64,000 nt of DNA from Cytophagales bacterium (GCA_033344775.1 JAWPMT010000002.1:558001-622000), one strand, 5' to 3'; counted from the stretch's first letter, positions 56,101-64,000 are shown. The notes: generated by a model not told the origin, from the letters alone. A program made the numbers and translations.

Positions 56101-56325
56101 TTCGCGAAAATTCAAATCACCGATTCAGGTGATGGCATAGACGCCCATGACCGCAAAAGGGTGTGGGATCCGTTTTATACCACGAAAGAACCGGGTGAAG
56201 GCGAAGGACTTGGTCTCCCCATTGCTTATTCGGTCATAAAGAATCATCGCGGGTCAATTTCTCTTCAGAGCAGAAAAGGCGAGGGGACAAGCGTGACCAT
56301 CAAGTTACCATTGTCCCTGGTATAA
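53134..56325 (+). CDS. Two-component propeller sensor histidine kinase
   Basis: The protein has 1063 residues from a GTG start, with a signal peptide (LCAILFMVVLCKLTGQ). The periplasmic part is a two-component propeller (about 25-660) with repeats like YMWFGTLDGLNRYDG, followed by a Y_Y_Y domain (YRLLGFDEDWIDAG, YTNMAPGTYEFQARA) at about 680-765. A transmembrane helix is at about 775-794 and a coiled coil follows. The kinase core has MASLGTLAAGLGHEINNPLN with His at about 855, and an HATPase domain ending SRKGEGTSVTIKLPL. It lacks the receiver and AraC domains of classic hybrid (HTCS) systems, so it needs a separate regulator. Confidence 0.93.
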   Translation: MLKESYLKSGLCAILFMVVLCKLTGQPYQFRRLNVDDGLSQSAIYASYQDHEGYMWFGTLDGLNRYDGHSFEVFRNDPEDSSSIGNNEIFSLIECPENNLWIGTAQGINVYDPELRNFQRYYVPDKENGANIVNALHRVGDSLLLVGTNNGVHLFRFADKQFVVERFSLLRNQLKGHRVNTILTIGNEIWIGTNSSLFIYDLSTHQFKEQKSSMIPVTNVKKLLLDKDGQIWMLEPDRINGLTAAGEVFFTTGFDKSSGGGRQSITEQGNYIWFSAGGLKILDKRDFSIREIVHDDTDPTSVSSNLVASLYASEGGMVWVGTPGLGINQYDPESQRLSIIGSSEKLIPKFIKAVYTKDDQKVLVSSNKSIEWYDREKRKFYPVINQYGDQLRNSDFFVDLNDVILSGGRNAVYLIHPEGQAIEIKVQGRVWTALEWGDDFYFGASGGVYSVPKAQLLALRNGGRDASSVDITRVASYKVGKINQLLLVNDHLWMISNRGVKVVDGSEIVDFEEFYPEFDLPQLSQNARSAYLRENGDVWLASANNGIILLDLAKGEARQFDERQGLANGNVYGILEDGDGDFWVSTNNGLSRFSPTEERFYNYANVEGLQSREFNSGAYFKSPSGMMYFGGVNGLNFFRPQDILVSEPPQTTRIHSFLLNHEEILAGKSPLLSRSIEKTDTLRLEYDQNSFEFQFANINFRDAHSNEYQYRLLGFDEDWIDAGSHNAASYTNMAPGTYEFQARAVNSVGKVPQQGYASLVMIISEPFWRSVLFRFMIAAAILLLLIAVVFYMGYKNKKLEKLVRARTSEIEMQKRLLLERNKELSNSLTELKKTQALLIHSEKMASLGTLAAGLGHEINNPLNFIKGGLGLLGRKLEHKDKETESFMGMIESGVRRITRLVGSVEKLGESRLGEKQPCEIKALIEDALLVFGSQISDRVIISKDLESEELYVKGYNGELQQALHQIFSNAEQSITQQGEIHIETARDGAFAKIQITDSGDGIDAHDRKRVWDPFYTTKEPGEGEGLGLPIAYSVIKNHRGSISLQSRKGEGTSVTIKLPLSLV

Positions 56326-56441
56326 CCCTCTTCAAGTTCACTGTCATATTTTAAACGATGATCTAAGGTTAATTCCTGTTGGTCGAAACACTTTGGCGTT
56401 ACAAGGGTTTTTAGATAGCTTGATGTGAGCTTAACCATTAC

Positions 56442-58208
56442 ATGAAACGACTCTTTCTTATTGCATGGATTCTAGTGAATTCAATTATCGTTCTAGGACA
56501 AGGTATGTCCTGGGAAGAAGTTGTGGCCAACAGGGAAGGAACGCTGAAGGTTTACTGGTATCCTAATAACATTAAGATCCCTGATTCCAAGGATGTATTG
56601 GATGGGGTAGAACAGGATTTGATCTATGCTTTTGCAGCTTACCTGAACAAGAAGTATCAGCTCCAGGTCGAAGTAGATTTGATAGAAACAGATAGTTTCG
56701 AAGAGGTGATGGACATCATCAAAGATGGGACCGGCGGGATGATGGGAGCTTCCTCGATTTCTATCACAGAAGAACGGTCGCAGTTTCTCAGGTTCGCACC
56801 ACCTTACCTTTCAGATATTGCCGTATTGGTTTCAAGTGCCAGCATGCCTTTGGCCCATACGGAGGAAGAGTTCAGAGAGATATTTGATCAGGCGACTGCT
56901 GTTACCATCGAGCATACCACGTTGATCAATGCTTTGAAAGATTTGAAGCAAAAGGAAAACCTCAATTTTAATTTTGAGCTGGTGAAGAACAGTGGCGAGA
57001 TCCTGGGGCGGATCGGGGAATTAGAAAATGGTTTTGGGTACATCGATTTGCCCAATTTCATGGATGTCACTGCCAAGGATCCACGTATTCAACGTCAGTT
57101 TTTTTATCCGATCAAGCTTTCAGGGCTAGCGTTGGTCTATCCGATGCAAAGTGATTGGGATGTTCCGATCAACGAGTACTACGCAAGTGAACAATTCATG
57201 AAAGACAAAACCAGGATCATTACAAAGTACCTGGGAGAAGATGTGGAGGCCATTTTTGATCAATTGGCCCGTTCAGCCGAATTTGGCCCCTTTGAAGAAA
57301 TCGTCATTTCTGCTCGAGAACGAGAGATGCAATTCAGGGAGTTGCTGGAAGCTACACAAAGGGATCAGGACAAGAATGCGCGAATTTATCTACTTGCCAG
57401 TATAGCCATCATTGCACTATTCAGTGTGATTTTCTTGTATGCCCGATACCAGATCAAAGCACGGAGTACCGAATTGCTCATGGGTCAGCAACGGACCATT
57501 GAGAATCACAATCAGCAATTGACACGCTTAAACCAGGAAAAGAATGACCTGATTGAAGTATTGGCGCATGACCTTCGTTCTCCACTTTCTAAGATTGCCG
57601 GGTTCTCAAGGCTTTTGAGTGAGAGTGATCAGATCCGCCCGGAGGAAAAGGAACTCAACGGATACATCATGAAATCCTCGGAGGAAATGGAGTCTATGAT
57701 TTCTAAGATCCTGGATGTGGAAGCCATCGAGTCCGGTAACCGAAACCTGCAATTAGAAAAGCTCGATGTTTCAGTCCTTGGTAAGGAGGTGATCTCCGAA
57801 TTGGAAGACAAAGCCAACGCAAAATCAATCAGCATCCATGTTCAGGATTGTGACGGTTGTTATGTCCTGGGGGATCGGTTTTACTTGCGTCAGATCATTG
57901 AGAATTTGCTCTCCAATGCCATCAAGTTCAGTCCTAAAGGCAAAGGCATTGACTACATGGCCAGGGTAGAAGGACAATTCATTTGTATCGCAGTAAAAGA
58001 TGAAGGCCCCGGTATTGAAGAAGAAGATCGCGAACGGCTATTTAACAAATACCAAACCGCCGCCCTTCCTACGGGAGGTGAAGCCTCTACAGGATTAGGA
58101 CTTTGGATCGTCAAGCTCTTTTCAGAGATCATGCACGGGAGTGTCCGATTCGAGACGGAACTCAACAAAGGCACTACGTTTTACGTGCGGCTGCCAATGG
58201 CGGCGTGA
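56442..58208 (+). CDS. Sensor histidine kinase with periplasmic solute-binding domain
   Basis: The protein has 588 residues with a signal peptide (LFLIAWILVNSIIVLGQ). A type 3 solute-binding domain spans about 30-270 (VYWYPNN, GVEQDLIYAFAAYLNKKY, ITEERSQFLRFAPPYLS), as in amino-acid-sensing kinases. A transmembrane helix is at about 315-334. A HisKA domain has VLAHDLRSPLSKIAGFSRLL with His at about 375, and the HATPase domain has NLLSNAIKFSPKG and STGLGLWIVKLF. It presumably senses a small amino-acid-like ligand. No receiver is fused; the stand-alone receiver at 52.5 kb is a candidate partner. Confidence 0.92.
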   Translation: MKRLFLIAWILVNSIIVLGQGMSWEEVVANREGTLKVYWYPNNIKIPDSKDVLDGVEQDLIYAFAAYLNKKYQLQVEVDLIETDSFEEVMDIIKDGTGGMMGASSISITEERSQFLRFAPPYLSDIAVLVSSASMPLAHTEEEFREIFDQATAVTIEHTTLINALKDLKQKENLNFNFELVKNSGEILGRIGELENGFGYIDLPNFMDVTAKDPRIQRQFFYPIKLSGLALVYPMQSDWDVPINEYYASEQFMKDKTRIITKYLGEDVEAIFDQLARSAEFGPFEEIVISAREREMQFRELLEATQRDQDKNARIYLLASIAIIALFSVIFLYARYQIKARSTELLMGQQRTIENHNQQLTRLNQEKNDLIEVLAHDLRSPLSKIAGFSRLLSESDQIRPEEKELNGYIMKSSEEMESMISKILDVEAIESGNRNLQLEKLDVSVLGKEVISELEDKANAKSISIHVQDCDGCYVLGDRFYLRQIIENLLSNAIKFSPKGKGIDYMARVEGQFICIAVKDEGPGIEEEDRERLFNKYQTAALPTGGEASTGLGLWIVKLFSEIMHGSVRFETELNKGTTFYVRLPMAA

Positions 58209-58703
58209 TTAAACGTTCGGGGGATACTTCGCTTCAATAGTGGTCACAAGCTTTTCCACATGTAAAAAATCTAGTTTGTTTCGGATGATGTAATTGAAGG
58301 AGTAATGTTTGCCTTTATGCTCGAAGCAAATTTCATTGTTACCTCCATGATAAGACCAGAAAAAGTCTTTGGTCATGCCCGTAAATTCATCGACATAAAT
58401 AGTTAGGTTACTGACTTGATCAAAAACAATCTTTCTATTTTCTACAATCAGGTAATCTTCGGCAACGGTCAGTTCTCCCTTTCTTTTACCATAAGCTTTC
58501 AACCCCATTTTCTTTTTCTCTTCCTGGGCTGCGTTAACTAAATAAACAACCATCCCAATTGTTCCAATGACTCCAATGCCAGCACCGAAATATATAAATC
58601 CAATAACGTTGAGAGTAAGGAAAATAAAAACCATCCAATAATGGGATTGATAGGATCGATCTTTTTTGTCTTTTTCTTCGAAGACGTGTGTTTTGTATTG
58701 CAA
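58209..58703 (-). CDS. Membrane protein of unknown function
   Basis: The product has 164 residues with two close transmembrane helices at about 22-58 (HYWMVFIFLTLNVIGFIYFG, IGVIGTIGMVVYLVNA) between basic, soluble ends. The C-terminal part is a beta-rich PH-like segment with DYLIVENRKIVFDQVSNLTI and HYSFNYIIRNKLDFLHVEKL. I recognise no named family. Its stop codon directly abuts the stop codon of the kinase gene on the other strand, with no spacer, so no separate terminator is present for either. Confidence 0.65.
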   Translation of the reverse strand: MQYKTHVFEEKDKKDRSYQSHYWMVFIFLTLNVIGFIYFGAGIGVIGTIGMVVYLVNAAQEEKKKMGLKAYGKRKGELTVAEDYLIVENRKIVFDQVSNLTIYVDEFTGMTKDFFWSYHGGNNEICFEHKGKHYSFNYIIRNKLDFLHVEKLVTTIEAKYPPNV

Positions 58704-58710
58704 GGTGTCG

Positions 58711-60804
58711 TTAATTAATGGCGAAAGCTACATACTTATCTCCACTTGCAGTCCCTAATTTGCCACCCCCACAAGCAATCACCAGATATTGTTTCCCATT
58801 CACTTGATAGGTAGAAGGAGTGGCATAACCTGCCGCAGGAAGTTTTACTTCCCAAAGAAGCTCTCCGGTAGTTTTGTCGAAAGCCCTCATTTTTTCATCA
58901 GAGGTAGCGGCGATAAAGACAAGACCTCCACGGGTCACTACAGGTCCTCCATAGTTTTCTGTTCCTGTCACTGGGTGTCCAGGGATATCTAGCGAGTCAA
59001 TATTTCCTAAGGGTACCTGCCACTTGATCTTGGCCTCATTCATGTCTATTGCGGTGAGTTGACCCCAGGGTGGGCGAATAATAGGAAGACCATCAGATGT
59101 AAGGAATTTCTCATAGCCATTGAAAGCATAGGGATAGGGCCAACTTCCGGCATCCTTTACGATAGTCGCTTCGCCAAAAACGTATTTGATGACTTCCTGA
59201 GTTTCTAATTGCGTCAATTTCGAGAATTGTGGCATGATACCTCTTCCTTGATTTAGGAGAGTGGTTATTTCAGGTTTTGTCATCCGTTTACTCACCCCTC
59301 GCAGGTCCGGAATGTTGCCATACAATTGATTGCCACTGAAATTGGCAGCATGGCACGCTTGACAATTAGTTCGATAGATGCTTTGTCCTAGCGAGAGCGG
59401 TTTATGTTTGTTGAACTGAAATTTCCAGGTCATTTCATTCGAGTTAACAAAGAGCCATCCATCCTCAGGATCGAAAGCCGCGCCACCCCATTCGCCACCG
59501 CCATCCATGCCTGGAAACAAGACTTTGGTTTTTAATGCGGGTGGGATAAACTCACCCCAGCGGATAGAGTCCCATGCGGACAAGGCCTCTGCTTTTGCCT
59601 GTTCACTACGAATGGGTATGTCAGCTTCAGAGAAGGTAGTTCTCGAAAAGTGAGGGTAAACGGTTGGGACAGGTTGGGTTGGCCACGCGGATTCGCCGGA
59701 AAGTGTGGACGGTTCTGCAGGTACTTCATTGATGGGGTAAATCGGTTTACCTGTCAATCGATTCAAGACAAATAAATCTCCTGATTTCGTGATTTGGGCC
59801 AATGCCTTGATCTGTTGTCCTTCTTTTTTCAGCATGATCAGGTTAGGCGGTGCAGGAAGATCTCGATCCCATAAGTCATGATGTCTGACTTGATAGTGCC
59901 AGATTCTTTCGCCCGTGTTGGCATTGAGGGCTACAATTGAATTGGCAAACAGGTTTTGGCCGTGTCGATCGCCACCGTAGAAATCAAATGAAGCAGAGCC
60001 AGTTGGCGCATAGACGATCCCAGCTTCCTGATCAATGCTAAATCCGGACCAGGCATTGGCTCCTCCGCTCTTCCAATAGGCACTATCCGGCCAGGTCTCT
60101 GCACCAAATGATCCAGGAGGAGGGATGGTATGAAAGATCCAGGAGATCTTTCCGGTAAGTACATCAAATGCACGGATGTGGCCAGGGGCATGATCAGCAC
60201 CTTCTGAAGTTCTGCCGCCTACGATGAGTAGATTACGATAAATGGTTCCTGGTGTGTTATTGACATAATAGGTTCGATCGATGTTTCTCCCAAGCCCTTT
60301 TTTGAGGTTCACGACGCCATTTTCCCCGAAGGATGAAAGAGGTTGACCATCCTTGGTATCAACAGCAATCAGGTTGGGCCCCACGGTATACAAGATACGA
60401 GCTTGTTTTCCGTCTGTCCAATAACTCAACCCTCGGTTAACACCTGTTCCGAATTGCTCATCTATCAACTTAACAGGATCGAATGTCCATTGCTCTGCGC
60501 CTGTTGCCGCATTTAGAGCAAATAGTTTGAGGCCAGGTGAGGTTCCATATAAAATACCGTCAATGATCAGGGGATTACATTGTATTTGACCGTTGGTTTC
60601 ACTACCTCCATTGGAACTGTATTCCCAGACCTGCTCCAGACGATGAACGTTTCCTGTATTGATTTTATCGAATGTTTTGAATTGATTTCTGGACGGCCCT
60701 CCTTGATAGTGTGCCCAGTTTGGATCGGAGTATTCGTTAGATGGATGTTCACATGATCCTAATGCAAGGGAAATAATAGTACATAATAGAAAAACAGATC
60801 GCAT
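58711..60804 (-). CDS. PQQ-dependent dehydrogenase with cytochrome c segment, lipoprotein
   Basis: The protein has 697 residues with a lipobox (IISLALGSC, Cys at about 18). It has an eight-bladed quinoprotein propeller with WAHYQGGPSRNQ at the start and tryptophan-docking repeats such as LFALNAATGAEQWTFDP and GDLFVLNRLTGKPIYPI. A cytochrome c segment at about 478-545 carries the heme motif CQACH and an axial Met in GIMPQFSKL. The propeller then resumes with PPWGQLTAIDMNEAKIKWQVPLG and ends with YQVNGKQYLVIACGGG. It belongs to the glucose/polyol quinoprotein group and passes electrons to its own heme. Lipid anchoring points to the periplasmic side of a membrane. Confidence 0.92.
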   Translation of the reverse strand: MRSVFLLCTIISLALGSCEHPSNEYSDPNWAHYQGGPSRNQFKTFDKINTGNVHRLEQVWEYSSNGGSETNGQIQCNPLIIDGILYGTSPGLKLFALNAATGAEQWTFDPVKLIDEQFGTGVNRGLSYWTDGKQARILYTVGPNLIAVDTKDGQPLSSFGENGVVNLKKGLGRNIDRTYYVNNTPGTIYRNLLIVGGRTSEGADHAPGHIRAFDVLTGKISWIFHTIPPPGSFGAETWPDSAYWKSGGANAWSGFSIDQEAGIVYAPTGSASFDFYGGDRHGQNLFANSIVALNANTGERIWHYQVRHHDLWDRDLPAPPNLIMLKKEGQQIKALAQITKSGDLFVLNRLTGKPIYPINEVPAEPSTLSGESAWPTQPVPTVYPHFSRTTFSEADIPIRSEQAKAEALSAWDSIRWGEFIPPALKTKVLFPGMDGGGEWGGAAFDPEDGWLFVNSNEMTWKFQFNKHKPLSLGQSIYRTNCQACHAANFSGNQLYGNIPDLRGVSKRMTKPEITTLLNQGRGIMPQFSKLTQLETQEVIKYVFGEATIVKDAGSWPYPYAFNGYEKFLTSDGLPIIRPPWGQLTAIDMNEAKIKWQVPLGNIDSLDIPGHPVTGTENYGGPVVTRGGLVFIAATSDEKMRAFDKTTGELLWEVKLPAAGYATPSTYQVNGKQYLVIACGGGKLGTASGDKYVAFAIN

Positions 60805-60990
60805 GGATTATAGGTTGTCGACTTCATCTGGAAGTTAAACAATGATGAACTAATGCTATAGGTCGTGCAAACCGCTGTAAATGCGATTTGAGTCATCAAT
60901 CACCAGTGGCAACGTTTTCCAAGGTAAATTTTCCTTTAGAAGCTTGATTTACAGTAGACTCTACTAACATTGAGTGGAACTTCATTTTCT

Positions 60991-61668
60991 ATGAAACACA
61001 ATTTTAAGATGGCTGATCAGATGAAAGCGGTGATTTTCGACATGGATGGTACCATGGTGGACAACATGATGGTCCATCACCGGGCCTGGCAAAGAAAACT
61101 CGCTCAATTAGGGCTGGAAATGGACCTGGAACAAGTGCGTCAGGAGATCCATGGTGTGAACAAGCAGATCCTTCAAAGACTGTTTGGCGATCGTTTTACC
61201 GATGAAGATCGGGAACGGATTGCATGGGAAAAGGAAGAAGAATACCGTAAAATCTTTAAAGATGAATTGAAACTGATCGACGGACTGGATGGCTTTCTGG
61301 AAGTACTGAAATCGGAGGGATTACCTATGGGTATTGGCTCGGCAGCTCCAGTTGAGAATGTGGACTTTGTCCTGGATGAATTGAACATCAGAAGCTTGTT
61401 CAAGGTGGTCAAGCATGCAGGCGATGTGGTGAAAGGAAAACCTGATCCGGAGATCTATCATAAAGTAGCTGCTGGTCTTGGTGTTGACCCGAAAGACTGT
61501 GTGGTTTTTGAAGATACACCTACCGGAGCAAAGTCAGGAAGTGCGGCAGGATGTAAAGTGGTCGTGATCCTGAATACCCATGAAAAGGCTGAATTTGATG
61601 GGATCACTGGGATACAGCGATTCATTAAAGACTATCATTTTACAAGTCTGAAAGGAGCAATAGGGTAG
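60991..61668 (+). CDS. HAD phosphatase, beta-phosphoglucomutase-like
   Basis: The product has about 225 residues of the haloacid dehalogenase superfamily. Motif I is VIFDMDGTMVDN, followed by an alpha-helical cap (HHRAWQRKLAQLGLEM). Motif II is GIGSAAP, the Lys is in VVKGKPDPEIY and motif IV is VVFEDTPTGAKSG. The family includes beta-phosphoglucomutases and sugar-phosphate phosphatases. ATGs at 60991, 61009 and 61021 are all possible starts. An MFS transporter gene follows 129 bases downstream on the same strand, so sugar handling is plausible. Confidence 0.88.
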   Translation: MKHNFKMADQMKAVIFDMDGTMVDNMMVHHRAWQRKLAQLGLEMDLEQVRQEIHGVNKQILQRLFGDRFTDEDRERIAWEKEEEYRKIFKDELKLIDGLDGFLEVLKSEGLPMGIGSAAPVENVDFVLDELNIRSLFKVVKHAGDVVKGKPDPEIYHKVAAGLGVDPKDCVVFEDTPTGAKSGSAAGCKVVVILNTHEKAEFDGITGIQRFIKDYHFTSLKGAIG

Positions 61669-61797
61669 GCCACACCCCCACGTGGAATTGCAAATGTTCC
61701 AAAAGCAGGGGTGCAGTTGCTCCAAGAATTGGCAGAAATTAAAAAAAGCCTATTTTTATTGGCTTGAAACCTAAATCTAGAAGAAGAATAAATCCAT

Positions 61798-63003
61798 ATG
61801 AATCGTAATCGATTATTTATTGCCAGTTGTTTTGCATTGCTGACTACAGCCTTTGCATTTGGCATCCGGGCCGGTATCATGAATGACCTGGTCAGTGACA
61901 TGAGCCTCAGTGATTCACAATTGGGCTGGATCAACTTCATGGGGATCTTTGGATTTCCCATTGCTACCCTGATCGGTGGTCCACTCTACAACTCACTCGG
62001 ACCAAAACGAATTGGTGATATTGCATTTATCTGTCACATTGTCGGGATCACCTTTTCGATTCTATCGGGGAGTTTCATCACCCTGTTTTTCTCTACGTTT
62101 TTCATCAGTTTCGGAAATGGAATGGTGGAAGCTGCCTACAATCCGATGATCTCGGATATGTACGAGGATAGAAAAGCGGTCATGCTCAATCGGTTTCACG
62201 TATGGTTTCCCGGCGGGATTGCTATAGGATCAGTTTTAGTCCTGTTGGTGAACATGACTGGCGGAGGCTGGCAATTGAAATTAGGAATCATGTACATTCC
62301 TGCACTGATCTACTTCTTCATGTTCAGAGGCCAGGTTTTTCCTGAGACTTCTAAAGAGTCGTCAAACAGCACTGCGGAAAACTTTAAAGCCATTCTTAGC
62401 TCACCGATCTATTGGTTGATGCTGGTTTGTATGGCGTTGACTGCCACCACTGAGCTGGGAACACAATCCTGGGTAGAAAGAATATTAGATAGTTCTGGTG
62501 CACAACCCTTGTTGGTGTTAGCACTGGTTACTGTATTGATGGCTTTAGGCCGATTATTCGCCGGTCCGTTGATCCACCGACTGAACATCACAGGGGTATT
62601 GTTATCTTCTGCTGTGATTTCTGCCATTGCTATTTTTCTGATGAGTTCGGCCGAAGGAAGTATTGTCTATCTATATGCCATTCTGTTTGCGATCGGCGTA
62701 TGTTATTTCTGGCCAACCATGATCAGCTTTGTCGCGGAGTATCTACCTAAAACGGGAGCCTTGGGTATGTCTTTAATCGGCGGTGTAGGCATGCTGGGTT
62801 TGTCGATTTTTCAGCCGATCATTGGTGGCTGGATCGATGGTCATCGTGCAGCGAAAAGTGCTGAAGGTTTATCAGGTGATGCATTGGAATTGGCAGCCGG
62901 TCAGGCGACGCTTGCGAACATTGCAATCTTACCGGTGATTCTAATTGCCTTTTTCGTTGTGGTGTTCATTTGGCAACGAAAGCAGCAGGCAGGTCACGCT
63001 TGA
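61798..63003 (+). CDS. MFS transporter
   Basis: This is a 401-residue, twelve-helix major facilitator. The N-half begins FIASCFALLTTAFAFGIRAG and contains the loop 2-3 element LYNSLGPKRIGD. The central loop (VFPETSKESSNSTAENFKAI) separates it from the C-half, whose motif is ALGRLFAGPLIHRL. The layout is like sugar/oligosaccharide symporters of the FHS and related families; the substrate is not clear. It follows a HAD phosphatase gene and ends at a good terminator. Confidence 0.88.
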   Translation: MNRNRLFIASCFALLTTAFAFGIRAGIMNDLVSDMSLSDSQLGWINFMGIFGFPIATLIGGPLYNSLGPKRIGDIAFICHIVGITFSILSGSFITLFFSTFFISFGNGMVEAAYNPMISDMYEDRKAVMLNRFHVWFPGGIAIGSVLVLLVNMTGGGWQLKLGIMYIPALIYFFMFRGQVFPETSKESSNSTAENFKAILSSPIYWLMLVCMALTATTELGTQSWVERILDSSGAQPLLVLALVTVLMALGRLFAGPLIHRLNITGVLLSSAVISAIAIFLMSSAEGSIVYLYAILFAIGVCYFWPTMISFVAEYLPKTGALGMSLIGGVGMLGLSIFQPIIGGWIDGHRAAKSAEGLSGDALELAAGQATLANIAILPVILIAFFVVVFIWQRKQQAGHA

Positions 63004-63026
63004 TTCATAAATTTTAAGGTATTTTT

Positions 63027-63052
63027 AATCCCATCTTTTGATGGGATTTTTA
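63027..63052 (+). terminator. Terminator after the MFS gene
   Basis: AATCCCATC (63027-63035) pairs perfectly with GATGGGATT (63040-63048) around TTTT, followed by a T-rich run. It lies 23 bases after the stop codon. Confidence 0.88.
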
Positions 63053-63136
63053 TTTTTAGTGGATGTGTAACCTCCAGCCTTTTAGCCATTGCAGGTATTT
63101 TTCACCTGCAAGCAAAATGAATAATTAGTGCGAATT

Positions 63137-63160
63137 TCTGTTGGAGATAACTCCAACAGA
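63137..63160. promoter_or_regulatory. Perfect 10-bp inverted repeat upstream of the ThuA-like gene
   Basis: TCTGTTGGAG and CTCCAACAGA face each other around ATAA, just before CAATTTTG (63170-63177), a likely -7 element. No T run follows, so an operator is more likely than a terminator. Confidence 0.55.
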
Positions 63161-63212
63161 GGCAAAGTACAATTTTGGACGATCAACACATCCTTTAAAT
63201 ATTTTTTAGTCG

Positions 63213-64000
63213 ATGAGAAATCGTGCGCTAGTTTTTTTGACTGTAATTGCCGTGGTGGCCTGCAATGTGCCACAAACAAAAGAGTCGAGTAATCAAATCA
63301 AGCAGTGGCTTACTTTCAATGGCCAATCAGATGCACCCAGGGTAGTCCTGATATCCGGGGATGAAGAATACCGATCAGAGGAAGCCCTGCCACAATTAGC
63401 GAAGATTTTATCAGAAAGACACGACTTCAATTGCACGGTACTGTTCGCCCAAGACCCTGCAAAACCCGGGATTGTTGATCCAAATTATGTACATCACATA
63501 CCAGGCCTGGATCAACTGGAAAGTGCAGATCTCATGATCATTTTTACTCGTTTCCGAGCCTTGCCGGATGAGCAAATGGCTTACATTGATCAATACCTTC
63601 GAGATGGAAAACCCGTTCTTGCCTTAAGAACTTCTACCCACGCGTTCATGTTTCAGGATACGTCCTTTGCATCAAATTATCGACATTATGGCAACTACTA
63701 CGATGGCGAAGATGATTGGGAAGACGGATTTGGACGCATGATCTTAGGTGAGAAGTGGATCAGTCATCATGGTAGCCATAAGCACCAAAGTACGGTTGGG
63801 TTAGCAGCCCCGAAGGCAAAGGGCCATCCAACTCTCAATGGCATCAATGATGGAGACATTTGGGGACCTACCGACGTGTATGGGGTGCGCCTTCCGCTGC
63901 CAGGAGACTCACAACCCATTGTGCTTGGACAAGTGACCAACCGGGAAGGAGAGGAGGATATGGATGACCTGATGTACGGGATGCGGAACACCGATCGAGA
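63213..64000 (+). CDS. ThuA-like domain lipoprotein (3' end missing)
   Basis: The frame opens at ATG 63213 and runs without stop to the window end (262 codons). A lipoprotein signal peptide (ALVFLTVIAVVAC, Cys at about 17) is followed by a ThuA-like glutamine-amidotransferase-fold domain: VVLISGDEEYRSEEALPQLA, then DLMIIFTRFRALPDEQM and LALRTSTHAF. The GMRNTDRE end is incomplete. ThuA was named for trehalose utilisation; lipoprotein members in Bacteroidota and Planctomycetes often accompany PVC-type cytochromes and sugar oxidoreductases, as here. The gene has its own promoter region with an inverted repeat. Confidence 0.85.
   Translation, partial: MRNRALVFLTVIAVVACNVPQTKESSNQIKQWLTFNGQSDAPRVVLISGDEEYRSEEALPQLAKILSERHDFNCTVLFAQDPAKPGIVDPNYVHHIPGLDQLESADLMIIFTRFRALPDEQMAYIDQYLRDGKPVLALRTSTHAFMFQDTSFASNYRHYGNYYDGEDDWEDGFGRMILGEKWISHHGSHKHQSTVGLAAPKAKGHPTLNGINDGDIWGPTDVYGVRLPLPGDSQPIVLGQVTNREGEEDMDDLMYGMRNTDR

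Noticed and set aside
61748-61772. Hairpin AAGCC...GGCTT with A and T runs upstream of the MFS gene
   Set aside because: The T run is on the minus strand, while both neighbouring genes are on the plus strand; the stem is only 5 bp. Not counted as a terminator.

Overview
The window reads as a chromosome segment of a Bacteroidota bacterium, most likely of the Cytophagales type. The evidence is a type IX secretion (T9SS) C-terminal sorting domain, a DUF5686 outer-membrane protein with carboxypeptidase-like regulatory domain, a seven-transmembrane AraC regulator, a histidine kinase with a periplasmic two-component propeller, a type II glutamine synthetase, PVC-type cytochrome and ThuA-like lipoproteins, and several -7 elements close to TAnnTTTG. 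Base composition looks moderate and even. I see no rRNA, tRNA, CRISPR array, transposase, integrase or prophage gene. No gene-free stretch exceeds 300 bases.

Layout. 1-9.4 kb: the 3' part of a giant secreted adhesin-like protein, with NHL propellers nested in Ig/cadherin-like folds, 14 tandem Ig-like repeats and a T9SS tail. 9.5-15 kb: an orphan KAP P-loop NTPase, a secreted protein of unknown function, and a NarL-type response regulator with its TPR histidine kinase. 15-21 kb: oligopeptidase B, a DUF3137-like membrane protein, and a tight run of a LolA-like protein, a secreted YidD-like protein and two overlapping membrane proteins. 21-24 kb: a TM2 protein, DNA polymerase IV, a small unknown gene and an S24/LexA-like repressor, with a striking inverted repeat between the divergent dinB and small gene. 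24-31 kb: a DUF5686 protein, a TPR lipoprotein, thrS, then infC-rpmI-rplT, where infC appears to start at AUC. 31-37.4 kb: two tandem beta-lactamase-fold serine hydrolases beside a membrane AraC regulator, type II glutamine synthetase and a response regulator. 37.6-45 kb: a bifunctional aldolase/dehydrogenase, an SGNH hydrolase, an alpha/beta hydrolase and a PVC-type cytochrome lipoprotein. 45-52.3 kb: a complete six-gene ebo cluster (eboA-F) followed closely by two small genes. 52.5-58.2 kb: a stand-alone receiver and two sensor kinases. 58.2-64 kb: a small membrane protein, a PQQ dehydrogenase with cytochrome c segment, a HAD phosphatase, an MFS transporter and a ThuA-like lipoprotein cut by the window end.

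How the genes fit together. The ebo cluster is the most distinctive system. In cyanobacteria it is known to help move a scytonemin precursor to the periplasm, but its substrate in Bacteroidota is unknown. Here it is intact, translationally coupled, and extended by a four-helix membrane protein. The PVC cytochrome, PQQ dehydrogenase, ThuA protein, aldolase/dehydrogenase and MFS carrier suggest periplasmic oxidation and uptake of sugars or polyols. The dinB region looks like a small damage-response locus. Start codons were moved downstream of the longest open frame wherever a signal peptide or conserved N-terminus decided the matter; each case is stated in its entry.
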